Assembly (NCBI GenBank): GCA_900553035.1
Contig: USCC01000042.1
Coordinates: forward strand, 1 to 16,714
Source: an uncultured Rhodospirillaceae bacterium
Lineage (GTDB): Bacteria > Pseudomonadota > Alphaproteobacteria > CAAGCB01 > CAG-977
Length of the DNA stretch: 16,714 bases
Direction: 5' to 3'
This document shows positions 8,224 to 14,322 of this stretch, one piece after another. The notes under the pieces were generated by a model. It made no database searches, had not been told where the DNA came from, and saw only the letters and a list, made by a program, of their open reading frames with translations. Numbering within the stretch: the first letter of the stretch is position 1; the number at the start of each line of letters is the position of its first letter. A program made the position numbers and the translations under genes.

Positions 8224-8643
8224 ATGAACGATCAACAGCAGCTGATAAAAATCAAATCCAGTCTGATTGAAATGACATATCAAACAAACGACATGTTACG
8301 GCTCATAAAAAGAATGATCAAAACGCCTCCCACATATCCAATAAGAGAAAATCATAAAACATACAGGAAAATAGATTACTGGATCAGCCGAGGCATGCAG
8401 AAAAAGGAAGCCATAGAATTAATCGCATCAGACATCGGAAAAAGCCGATATGATTTGGAATACTCGTATAATCAGTTCCACAAAAGAAACAAAGCCCTGG
8501 AACGATATGCACAAAGGTATTTTGTAAAAATCTTGAGAAAAAATGATTTTAAAATGGATAAGATTGCCGTAATGCTCGATATAAGCACTGTGCACGCTTA
8601 CAGGCTGTTAAATGAGAAAATCCCGGATTTTGATGAGATATGA
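8224..8643 (+). CDS. Small putative DNA-binding phage protein, C-terminal HTH
   Basis: Family not recognised. 139 aa from ATG 8224 (AAGGAG eight bases upstream; the frame also opens at GTG 8215 inside that site, which is unlikely). The N-terminal ~35 residues look like an amphipathic helix; a middle block (KIDYWISRGMQKKEAIELI) and a basic block (RYAQRYFVKILRKNDF) precede a C-terminal helix-turn-helix-like segment, KMDKIAVMLDISTVHAYRLL. A clear paralogue, similar along the middle and C-terminal thirds, lies at 16151-16564 beyond the right att site. In the circular phage it would sit 100 bases downstream of the repressor on the same strand, suggesting a role in lysogeny control (co-regulator or antirepressor); that role is inferred from position only. 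Confidence 0.7.
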   Translation: MNDQQQLIKIKSSLIEMTYQTNDMLRLIKRMIKTPPTYPIRENHKTYRKIDYWISRGMQKKEAIELIASDIGKSRYDLEYSYNQFHKRNKALERYAQRYFVKILRKNDFKMDKIAVMLDISTVHAYRLLNEKIPDFDEI

Positions 8644-9000
8644 GCCCCTTACCGGGATTATTTGTCTTCCCCCCTGCACCCCCGAAGGGGGTTGGTCTTG
8701 TTTCGTCAAGGGTAAAGGCTTCGCCCGAAAAGGAGGTCTCCCCAGGTTTCGGGCCAAGGCCCTGCCAACCTGGGAGATACCCCTCCTCCTTTTCGCCCTT
8801 GACCAAACGCTTTTCTCTCTTCGCCGAGGGGCAGACAAACAAAAAGGAACGCGTTCCTTTTTGCTTGCCCTTCCCTCTGTGTAAGAGAGAGGCTCAATAA
8901 TCAAAAAAGAATTGCGTTTCCCGTTCGATACTTTTAGAACGGGGGTGTGGCGGGTTTTCTCTTCCCGTCACCCTTGGCCGGGAACACCGGCTGAAAGGAG
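8644..9000. promoter_or_regulatory. Hairpin-rich intergenic region: candidate replication origin and packaging signal
   Basis: Follows the secretin gene on the minus strand, the place of the origin/packaging region in Ff phages. Hairpins seen: ACCCCC/GGGGGT (8678-8692); a ~109-base imperfect hairpin (8700-8808) with arms GTCAAGGG/CCCTTGAC, CGAAAAGGAGG/CCTCCTTTTCG and tip GGGCC-AA-GGCCC; a 24-base palindrome (8840-8863, centre GGAACGCGTTCC) within a longer imperfect stem (8815-8889); then three consecutive stems, CCCGTTC/GAACGGG (8920-8943), GGGTG/CACCC (8943-8973) and GCCGG/CCGGC (8977-8991). Several overlapping open frames here are compositional by-products of the G/C-rich stems. The nick site and packaging stem cannot be told apart by eye. 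Confidence 0.7.
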
Positions 9001-9022
9001 GTGAGTATAATTCTCACATTCG
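9001..9022. repeat. Dyad repeat copy 1 (GTGAG-N7-CTCAC)
   Basis: GTGAG (9001-9005), seven bases, CTCAC (9013-9017), then ATTC. Preceded by AGG. A second copy with the same flanks is at 9139-9158. The two copies bracket the tiny frame and the terminator, so they could be paired protein-binding sites. No match to a named operator is claimed. Confidence 0.5.
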
Positions 9023-9090
9023 TAAAGATAGGTCGACTGGCTTTGCTGGTTGTCCTTTTTACCTTAGCTTTTGTTTCTAAAGCATGGTAG
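9001..9090 (+). CDS. Possible tiny membrane peptide with no ATG start
   Basis: A 29-codon frame ending at TAG 9088 whose product is a short basic region followed by a strongly hydrophobic span (LALLVVLFTLAFV). A near-perfect Shine-Dalgarno (AAAGGAGG) ends at 9001, too close for the GTG at 9001; the best-spaced codon is ATT at 9010, a very rare start. Size and shape fit the pVII/pIX type of minor coat peptide, but it is on the strand opposite the structural genes. A terminator follows 6 bases later. It may be a chance frame. Confidence 0.25.
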   Translation: MSIILTFVKIGRLALLVVLFTLAFVSKAW

Positions 9091-9136
9091 AAAAAAGCCC
9101 CGGATGTTCATACCATCCGGGGCAATTCTCTTTTTT
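9091..9136. terminator. Bidirectional intrinsic terminator at the end of the phage structural operon
   Basis: A perfect 10-base stem, GCCCCGGATG (9097-9106) against CATCCGGGGC (9114-9123), with a seven-base loop. On the minus strand the stem is followed at once by six T (complement of 9091-9096), so it should end transcription from the secretin gene; on the plus strand six T come after a seven-base gap (9131-9136). Confidence 0.88.
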
Positions 9137-9138
9137 AG

Positions 9139-9158
9139 GTGAGCAATATCTCACATTC
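9139..9158. repeat. Dyad repeat copy 2 (GTGAG-N6-CTCAC)
   Basis: GTGAG (9139-9143), six bases, CTCAC (9150-9154), then ATTC, again preceded by AGG. Partner of the copy at 9001-9022, from which it differs by one base of spacing and in the loop. It lies between the terminator and the secretin 3' end. Confidence 0.5.
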
Positions 9159-9197
9159 ACTTATTATAATGCCATTTCCGATATCATATTTCAATAT

Positions 9198-10334
9198 CTA
9201 AATGACCTCGATGTGCAGGAGCAGGAGAATCTCTGTTTTCTCCATTGTCTTGCTGGAGGTCGCGAAAAATTCCGGCAAGAATGACAAGCCCGCCTTGCTG
9301 GAGCTGTCTTTATTTTCTGTAAGGCCACCTAATACTAGCACTTCGCCGCTTTTCGCCGAGATGCTGGTGCGCATCTCGCGTTTGACAAGGGTCGGACTGT
9401 TGTTTACGCCGTTCAGGGTCTCCGCGAAGTTGCTCATTTCCTGACGAACTTCCAGATTAACAATGTCGCGCAGTATTTCCGGGGTGATTTCAAAAATCAC
9501 GCCGGAAGAACGATATTCAATCGACTGAACCGCCGTTCCGTCTTGATAATTCACATTGCCGAGTGTCGGAACGTCGCGGCCGACGGTTAATTTTGCTGTT
9601 TTAGTACTCCGGACCCGCAAGCTTGGCCGACTGATAATTTTCAATCGGTCATCTTTGGAAAGAGCCGACAGATAAAAATCAACGTCAGAGTTTTTAAAGC
9701 TGAGAAAATTCGAGAGTTTTGTGCCATTAGAAATCACAATTCCGGCATTTTTAAAAGCGTCCGCCACAATTGATAAGCTACTGGCTTTGTTATCAGTTGT
9801 AGAAACTTCATAAATGTAGCCATTAATGACAAGCTCCTGTTCTTTTTTATCGTATTGTTTCAAAACCTTCTGAAGCCGGACCAGGTCTTTTTGAGAGCCA
9901 AAATAGATTAGACGAGAAGAATCACCGGAAAAGCGGCCAGAGAAAAGGCCGGATAAACTGGCTTTTAAATCATCGACCCTTTTAAATTTAGGGCGATACA
10001 CAAAAAAATCATAATCTTCCGGGACATCTTTTTTTTGCTTTGAAAAAACGTAATCAACCCCTTCGCGTTCCTCAAGAAAATAGCCTAAAGAATCAAGAAG
10101 TTGTGTCCATCGAGCTTTATCGGAAATATCATGAAACCGAGCCGAAATAAGCCTGTTATCCTGAAGAACCTCCGGTTGAAGGACATAAGGATCGCCAAGT
10201 GTATCACGATAAACTAATGTTGCGAGCTGAGAAATTGTAACAGAAGATAAATCGTATTCCCGGCGCGGCGATTGAGATATGGCTGGAACCGACAAAAGAA
10301 CGACAAGAAATGAGAAAAAAATCAATCGTTTCAT
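9198..10334 (-). CDS. pIV-like phage secretin (outer-membrane export channel)
   Basis: Forms the outer-membrane ring through which filamentous virions leave the cell. 378 aa with a signal peptide (MKRLIFFSFLVVLLSVPAIS), N-terminal periplasmic domains (about 25-165) and the C-terminal secretin domain (about 165-378), marked by VGRDVPTLG (251-259), NLEVRQEMSNF (293-303) and VLVLGGLTE (332-340), near the usual secretin order V-P-x-x-G ... G-G-L. Its ATG overlaps the zot-like stop by 4 bases (ATGA), so translation is coupled. Having its own secretin, this phage need not borrow a host one, unlike CTXphi. It is the last structural gene before the terminator at 9091-9136. Confidence 0.93.
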   Translation of the reverse strand: MKRLIFFSFLVVLLSVPAISQSPRREYDLSSVTISQLATLVYRDTLGDPYVLQPEVLQDNRLISARFHDISDKARWTQLLDSLGYFLEEREGVDYVFSKQKKDVPEDYDFFVYRPKFKRVDDLKASLSGLFSGRFSGDSSRLIYFGSQKDLVRLQKVLKQYDKKEQELVINGYIYEVSTTDNKASSLSIVADAFKNAGIVISNGTKLSNFLSFKNSDVDFYLSALSKDDRLKIISRPSLRVRSTKTAKLTVGRDVPTLGNVNYQDGTAVQSIEYRSSGVIFEITPEILRDIVNLEVRQEMSNFAETLNGVNNSPTLVKREMRTSISAKSGEVLVLGGLTENKDSSSKAGLSFLPEFFATSSKTMEKTEILLLLHIEVI

Positions 10335-11368
10335 AATCCTAACATCCCTTTCGTCTCCTTTTTATCAGCACCGAAATCCCCGGAAAAATAAGAAGCCGTC
10401 TCGCCGTCAATATCAGCGGAAAGCATAGAACCGTAGCCATTGAAGCGAGATGGGCTTTCAAAACGAAACGCGCCTTTATTATCAATTAGAACAACCCAGC
10501 GCATGTTGTTTGCATTGATGATCCCTAATATCCGCCATTTCGAAACGACCGGTATCACACTTGCCGGCGATACTTTCGGCTGAGAGGAAGCAGGATGAGG
10601 TAAAACCAGCGAAGTACTTTTTACATGGCTTTCAGGCTTAAAAAAACTCATAAATTTTATGACAGCGTAAATCGTAAAAAAAGGGAGAAGACCGAAAATA
10701 ACAATCCAGTGTTTTTTAATGAACTTCTGCCTTTTATCAACTTTTAACTCTACCCCTGAACCCGCGGCATAGCTTTTATAAAGTGGAAAAATCTCAGGAT
10801 TATAATTATGAACTTCCGGTGCAGAGCTGGATTTATGTTCTTTTCCTTCAAACTTTAACACACGGTAAGAACTTGGAAATCCGAGCATTTTAAGCTTTTT
10901 ACACTGAAAATTAAATTCAATAACGTCCAATAAAAAACGAGGAAAGTCCCGAATGCTCTGTGACATCAAAGCTAAATCGCAACATATTCCTATATCATCA
11001 GTAAAATGTCGATGTTCACGGAAAAAGATTTTATGTTCCTTGGGGTACTTTTCACCCGTTCCCCAAAATCTGTACGCTTCATCAATACAGACAAGATCAC
11101 CCGGTTGCACGAAAGATTGACACCCCTGAAATGTCGGGAAAAAATCAGGCTTTTCAATATCAGAATGGCTACAATAAAAAATATCGCCCGTATCGTGATA
11201 ATCAATTTTAAACTTCTGAGAAACATATTCTTTTATCTTCTCAGCATTCAATCCATCGATGTTTGAAACAACCCGACGCCCTACAGCAACGGCCGGGATA
11301 ATCACGCTTGAAACGCATTCATACGTCTTACCAGATCCCATAACACCCCAGTAACAAACGATGCTCAT
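10331..11368 (-). CDS. zot: Zot/pI-like phage assembly ATPase
   Basis: Inner-membrane morphogenesis ATPase that drives virion assembly and extrusion, homologous to Ff pI and CTXphi Zot. 345 aa: Walker A G8-VMGSG-K14-T15, Walker B LVCIDE (91-96), the conserved EHRHF segment (117-121), then a single membrane span (about 219-238) and a C-terminal periplasmic part that should contact the secretin. It starts 4 bases after the pVI-like stop, with AGGATAAG upstream, and overlaps the secretin by 4 bases. The 'zonula occludens toxin' name is historical; nothing here shows a toxin activity. Confidence 0.94.
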   Translation of the reverse strand: MSIVCYWGVMGSGKTYECVSSVIIPAVAVGRRVVSNIDGLNAEKIKEYVSQKFKIDYHDTGDIFYCSHSDIEKPDFFPTFQGCQSFVQPGDLVCIDEAYRFWGTGEKYPKEHKIFFREHRHFTDDIGICCDLALMSQSIRDFPRFLLDVIEFNFQCKKLKMLGFPSSYRVLKFEGKEHKSSSAPEVHNYNPEIFPLYKSYAAGSGVELKVDKRQKFIKKHWIVIFGLLPFFTIYAVIKFMSFFKPESHVKSTSLVLPHPASSQPKVSPASVIPVVSKWRILGIINANNMRWVVLIDNKGAFRFESPSRFNGYGSMLSADIDGETASYFSGDFGADKKETKGMLGL

Positions 11369-11372
11369 CTTC

Positions 11373-11660
11373 TTATCCTATAAGCGGAATTCGGCGAATC
11401 ATGAAACGAAGAAGCGCTGCCGATATACATATGCTGATACCCGGCGTCATTTGAAAAAGGTCAAGAAAATACCAAAGACCAGATGGTATTTGTGAAAGTT
11501 CGGCCGGAAGTCCGGAGAAAGTTGGGAGTTTCGTTGACAAATATTCAATAAATTCACTGACAACGTAATACAAGCCGAAGAAAAGCACGAATTTGACAAT
11601 TATGCCTTTTAAAAGAAACCCCAAAGCGGTATTTAGAGCTGATACTAAAATTCCGTACAT
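11373..11660 (-). CDS. pVI-like minor coat protein (DUF2523-type)
   Basis: Small inner-membrane protein, probably the pVI-like minor coat that works with pIII at the virion end. I start at ATG 11660 (95 aa), with GGAGG nine bases upstream, rather than at ATG 11681, which lies upstream of that site and inside pIII. Three hydrophobic segments (about 4-20, 22-38 and 62-82) surround the segment LPAELSQIPSGLWYF, resembling DUF2523 proteins that occupy the same place between pIII and Zot in many inoviruses. It begins 4 bases after the pIII stop, so coupling is likely. Confidence 0.82.
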   Translation of the reverse strand: MYGILVSALNTALGFLLKGIIVKFVLFFGLYYVVSEFIEYLSTKLPTFSGLPAELSQIPSGLWYFLDLFQMTPGISICISAALLRFMIRRIPLIG

Positions 11661-11664
11661 CGCG

Positions 11665-13284
11665 TTAGGCCTCCAGAACAATGAACAACGCGAATAAAAG
11701 CCAGACAGCGCCCATAACAGACTGTATTAAAGTCCGGTGCTCCTCAAAAACAGAGCAATGAGTGTCAATCACGTAAGTGTCCCCCCATAATTCAAAAGTC
11801 GCGGTTGGACATTCTCCGGAATGAGCCGGCATTTCAAAGCTTTGAAGCGACGGAAAAAGACGGAAAATAGGGGCTAAAATATGCTCAGCCGTCGGAATAT
11901 CAGATAAAGCAGGCGCCGGAACGCCCGGGTCAGGACCAAAATCAACTGAAACATCAACATTAATATCCGCACTAGGAGTTCCGCCTGGATTACTCCCCTG
12001 CCCGCCCGGGTCGGTACCGGGGTCAGGATCCGTTCCCGGGTTCGGATCTGTGCCGGGATCTGGCGTAGAACCGATGGATAAATCAACATCTGGAACGCTA
12101 TTAATATCCGGAATTTCGACCATACCGTGACCGAGTTCCGGCATTGTTACAGAATCAAGGTTGACTGAACCGGAAACATACGGCTCACCATCATAACCTT
12201 CTTCCTGAGCCACCTGCCGCCAGGCCTCATTAATAAATTTTTCAAGCAAATTCTGATTTAATGGCTTATTTTCGTCGATGCCGAAATCTTCAACATAATC
12301 CTCAATCTTATACGTACCAGACGGCATAATCCCGGTTTGTCCGGCTTTAAAGCGAGGAAAAAGGTTAATATCATCAACATCAGCCAAAAACCCCGGCAAA
12401 GGTTGACAGCCCGTTGAACTACCGACCCGACCGAACGTGCCTTCAGGACAAGATACTATGCCCTCATAAAGGAAATAAAGCCGGTTTTCCTTAGTACGTC
12501 CGTCGTCAAGAAGAATCATGACAGGAATGCTATAGCCCGCGAATTTCCGACGGTCTCCCATGTCGTTTAATTCATAATACGGCGAAAAAAGACTTGAATT
12601 ATACCAAAAAGACTTGATTTTATCCTTTGTATAGCCCGGATTTTCAAGATAATCATAAATCATAGAAGGATGCGTAGTAAGCCATTTCATTGTTGTTTGA
12701 ATATGTTGGCTCGAAGTATCTCTGTCCCACTCAGCCGAAGAAGTACGGTAAAGATTGTACGTACCCCAAAGATGGCCAGATGAATTTGTCTGTCCGCGTA
12801 GGTCGAGCGGTTGCTGAACGTCGCCGCCCATAATAGGAAGGTCTGAATAACAATACGGGCCAACACAATTGCCAACAGACTGGCTTGTATTGCTATAAAT
12901 TGTGGGGAAAGATTTATCAAATGGATTAAATATCTGATAGATTGAAAAAGTTCCATCCTCAGAGCGTTTAAAATTAACAGTTTCATTTTCATCTGTTAAT
13001 TTAACAGACATGTTTTTATTTAAGGGCCAAACAGCAAGAAGGGTTGCGAGAATTAGGCTAATCCATGACTTGGGACCGATTTTTAAAGCAATCGTCGTAA
13101 CTGAAACTTTAAGATAATCGCTGATTTTCGTGACCGTCGCGGCACATCTGTTATCATTCGCGGCACACACGCTATAAACAGCATCAGAAACGGCACTTTT
13201 AAAAGATTCCGCCGAAAAAGCCGCTTGAGCGGCCGATTGAAAAAAAACACAATAAATAAGGGTTAAAGTAAAAAGCTTTTTCAA
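11665..13284 (-). CDS. pIII-like adsorption protein with Asp/Pro/Gly linker
   Basis: Probable virion-tip receptor-binding protein. I place the start at TTG 13284 (539 aa): AAGGGA lies just upstream, and translation then opens with a clean signal peptide (Lys-Lys, hydrophobic core, AQAA). The GTG at 13353 lies inside a separate small gene and is rejected. A second hydrophobic segment follows at about 72-88. A large extracellular region leads to a linker of Asp-Pro-Gly repeats (TDPNPG, TDPDPG; about 405-435), like the flexible linkers of Ff pIII. The end carries two Cys (SGECPT and DTHCSV) and a terminal membrane span (AVWLLFALFIVLEA), the architecture of pIII and of TspB-type inovirus proteins. 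Receptor unknown. Confidence 0.85.
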   Translation of the reverse strand: MKKLFTLTLIYCVFFQSAAQAAFSAESFKSAVSDAVYSVCAANDNRCAATVTKISDYLKVSVTTIALKIGPKSWISLILATLLAVWPLNKNMSVKLTDENETVNFKRSEDGTFSIYQIFNPFDKSFPTIYSNTSQSVGNCVGPYCYSDLPIMGGDVQQPLDLRGQTNSSGHLWGTYNLYRTSSAEWDRDTSSQHIQTTMKWLTTHPSMIYDYLENPGYTKDKIKSFWYNSSLFSPYYELNDMGDRRKFAGYSIPVMILLDDGRTKENRLYFLYEGIVSCPEGTFGRVGSSTGCQPLPGFLADVDDINLFPRFKAGQTGIMPSGTYKIEDYVEDFGIDENKPLNQNLLEKFINEAWRQVAQEEGYDGEPYVSGSVNLDSVTMPELGHGMVEIPDINSVPDVDLSIGSTPDPGTDPNPGTDPDPGTDPGGQGSNPGGTPSADINVDVSVDFGPDPGVPAPALSDIPTAEHILAPIFRLFPSLQSFEMPAHSGECPTATFELWGDTYVIDTHCSVFEEHRTLIQSVMGAVWLLFALFIVLEA

Positions 13285-13364
13285 TAATTCAATCCCTTCA
13301 CAACGGCCCAGCCGCAGACCATTCCGAAACTGAAAAAAAGAAGATACCACCAATCAATAATCAT
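13281..13364 (-). CDS. 27-residue membrane peptide, candidate minor coat protein
   Basis: Not a standard-length gene, yet well supported: AGAGGAG lies seven bases upstream of ATG 13364, and the TGA (13283-13281) overlaps the TTG start of the pIII-like gene as TTGA, a coupling arrangement. The peptide starts MIIDWWYLLFFSFGM and continues to a basic C-terminal stretch (VVKGLNY), i.e. a single hydrophobic helix with a Lys near the end. It sits right after the central terminator and before pIII. Size and type resemble the Ff minor coat proteins pVII and pIX, though those lie upstream of pVIII. Function inferred. Confidence 0.65.
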   Translation of the reverse strand: MIIDWWYLLFFSFGMVCGWAVVKGLNY

Positions 13365-13384
13365 TATAAAAACTCCTCTTTTCC

Positions 13385-13414
13385 CGTGCGTCCTCATGAA
13401 TTGCGGGCGCACGG
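13385..13414 (-). other. Second hairpin in the pVIII-pIII gap
   Basis: Arms CCGTGCG (13384-13390) and CGCACGG (13408-13414) around a 17-base loop. On the minus strand it follows the central terminator and precedes the ribosome site of the 27-residue peptide. With no T run it is not a terminator; it may shield or stabilise the downstream mRNA. Confidence 0.5.
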
Positions 13415-13440
13415 AAAAAGAGGGGGCGCGCTCCCCTCTT
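13415..13440 (-). terminator. Central terminator behind the major coat gene
   Basis: On the minus strand, AAGAGGGG (13440-13433) pairs with CCCCTCTT (13425-13418), loop AGCGCGC, followed by a T run (complement of 13415-13419). It lies 4 bases after the pVIII stop. Ff phages have their strong central terminator at exactly this place, keeping major-coat mRNA far above that of pIII and the assembly genes. Confidence 0.85.
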
Positions 13441-13443
13441 CCG

Positions 13444-13674
13444 TTAAGCTTTACGGATTGCGGATTTCACCCACGAGATGCCCTTCATTGCAAGCAAAAC
13501 ACCGACCGTTGCGGCCGCAACACCGAGTAACGCCGTAATAACAGAGCTGAAATCGACTGCCGAAACAAGTGAGCTCAAATCAACGCCAGAGCTAGGAGTT
13601 TCCTGTGAAAAAGCCGGAGCTGCGGCGAACAGCGAAAAAGCCGCAGAATATGCCAAATACTTAATTTTCTTCAT
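13444..13674 (-). CDS. pVIII-like major coat protein
   Basis: Major virion coat, made as a precursor and held in the inner membrane before assembly. 76 aa: signal peptide of about 23-24 residues (MKKIKYLAYSAAFSLF then APAFS, cleavage expected after Ser23 or near it), giving a mature protein of ~52 residues, the Ff pVIII size. The mature part has an acidic/polar N-terminus (QETPSSGVDLSS), a hydrophobic helix (VITALLGVAAATVGVLLAM) and a basic C-terminus (KGISWVKSAIRKA) that would face the DNA. AGAGGATG precedes the ATG. Two small stems (AGGCC/GGCTT and CCGGG/CCCGG) lie in the 57-base gap upstream and could protect the mRNA. The central terminator follows immediately. Confidence 0.93.
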   Translation of the reverse strand: MKKIKYLAYSAAFSLFAAAPAFSQETPSSGVDLSSLVSAVDFSSVITALLGVAAATVGVLLAMKGISWVKSAIRKA

Positions 13675-13731
13675 TTTTTACATCCTCTTCAAAATCCGGG
13701 AAAACGCCCGGCACGCATAAGCCTTTTCGGC

Positions 13732-13956
13732 CTACAGGTTTTTAACAAATCGTAAAATCGTACCGATGTTTTTACTCAAAAGATAAAGACCAACAACAGC
13801 ACAAAAACTGAAACTGAAAAACTGAGCCGCTTTGGCTGCATCGAAAAAAGATGGATCATACGTCAATATGTATCCCGGAACAACTTGAGGAATATAACCC
13901 GCCGGGCAAATGCCGCTCACCCCATATTTTTCAACGCAAACCAAAAACTGATACAT
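13732..13956 (-). CDS. Small phage membrane protein of unknown function
   Basis: 74 aa, not recognised. N-terminal 35 residues contain two Cys (7 and 17) and a Gly/Pro-rich stretch (GICPAGYIPQVVPGY); a hydrophobic span follows at about 45-60 (AQFFSFSFCAVVGLYLL), then a basic tail (SKNIGTILRFVKNL). No signal peptide. ATG is 2 bases after the ssDNA-binding protein stop, so translation is probably coupled. Between pV-like and pVIII-like genes, this is the slot of pVII/pIX in Ff phages, so a minor coat role is plausible though it is about twice their size. Confidence 0.72.
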   Translation of the reverse strand: MYQFLVCVEKYGVSGICPAGYIPQVVPGYILTYDPSFFDAAKAAQFFSFSFCAVVGLYLLSKNIGTILRFVKNL

Positions 13957-13958
13957 TT

Positions 13959-14264
13959 CTAAAATCCCAGTTTCAATGGATCCAACATCTTAAAAGACTG
14001 ATAACGCGGAACAGCCTTATTCCCGCGAAGGTCAAAATCAATCTGAACCTCATAATATGCAGGAACCGAAGTAATACCCTGTAAAACCTGACGATCGCCG
14101 CGCATAAAGCATTTTTCAAAAACTTCAAGGCCCCTACCCCCGTTATTTTCATTGCGAAGCTGGGCAAAATAAAGTTTCTGCCCCGGAATAAGCTCTCCTG
14201 TCTGCTTATCAGTCAGTTCAAATGCGCGATCCAAACCCAATACTAAAACCTTAATCGTTTGCAT
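13959..14264 (-). CDS. pV-like single-stranded DNA-binding protein
   Basis: Probable phage ssDNA-binding protein that coats newly made viral strands and switches replication to packaging. 101 aa, compact and mostly beta-strand-like, with alternating aromatic and basic residues (LYFAQLRNENNGGRGLEVF, YYEVQIDFDLRG) as in OB-type pV proteins; no membrane segment. Identification rests on size, composition and position between rep and the coat genes rather than on a strong motif. AAAGGA precedes the ATG. In the 58-base gap from rep, AAACCCC/GGGGTTT can form a stem with a trailing T run, a possible weak attenuator. Confidence 0.7.
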   Translation of the reverse strand: MQTIKVLVLGLDRAFELTDKQTGELIPGQKLYFAQLRNENNGGRGLEVFEKCFMRGDRQVLQGITSVPAYYEVQIDFDLRGNKAVPRYQSFKMLDPLKLGF

Positions 14265-14322
14265 CTCTTTTTCCTTTCAAAAACCCCTCAAAAAAAACAA
14301 GCAGGACGGGGTTTATATCCCA

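Noticed and set aside
8549..8904. Several overlapping frames on both strands in the hairpin region
   Set aside because: They mirror each other because the DNA is made of inverted repeats; none has a convincing ribosome site or protein-like sequence.
9084..9284. 66-codon plus-strand frame
   Set aside because: It crosses the bidirectional terminator and the antisense 3' end of the secretin gene.
10331..11368. Zot as a toxin gene
   Set aside because: The protein is the assembly ATPase common to all filamentous phages; the name alone is no evidence of toxicity.
13285..13353. Upstream GTG start for the adsorption protein
   Set aside because: It would put 23 extra residues before a clean signal peptide and lies inside the coupled 27-residue gene; the TTG at 13284 has its own ribosome site.
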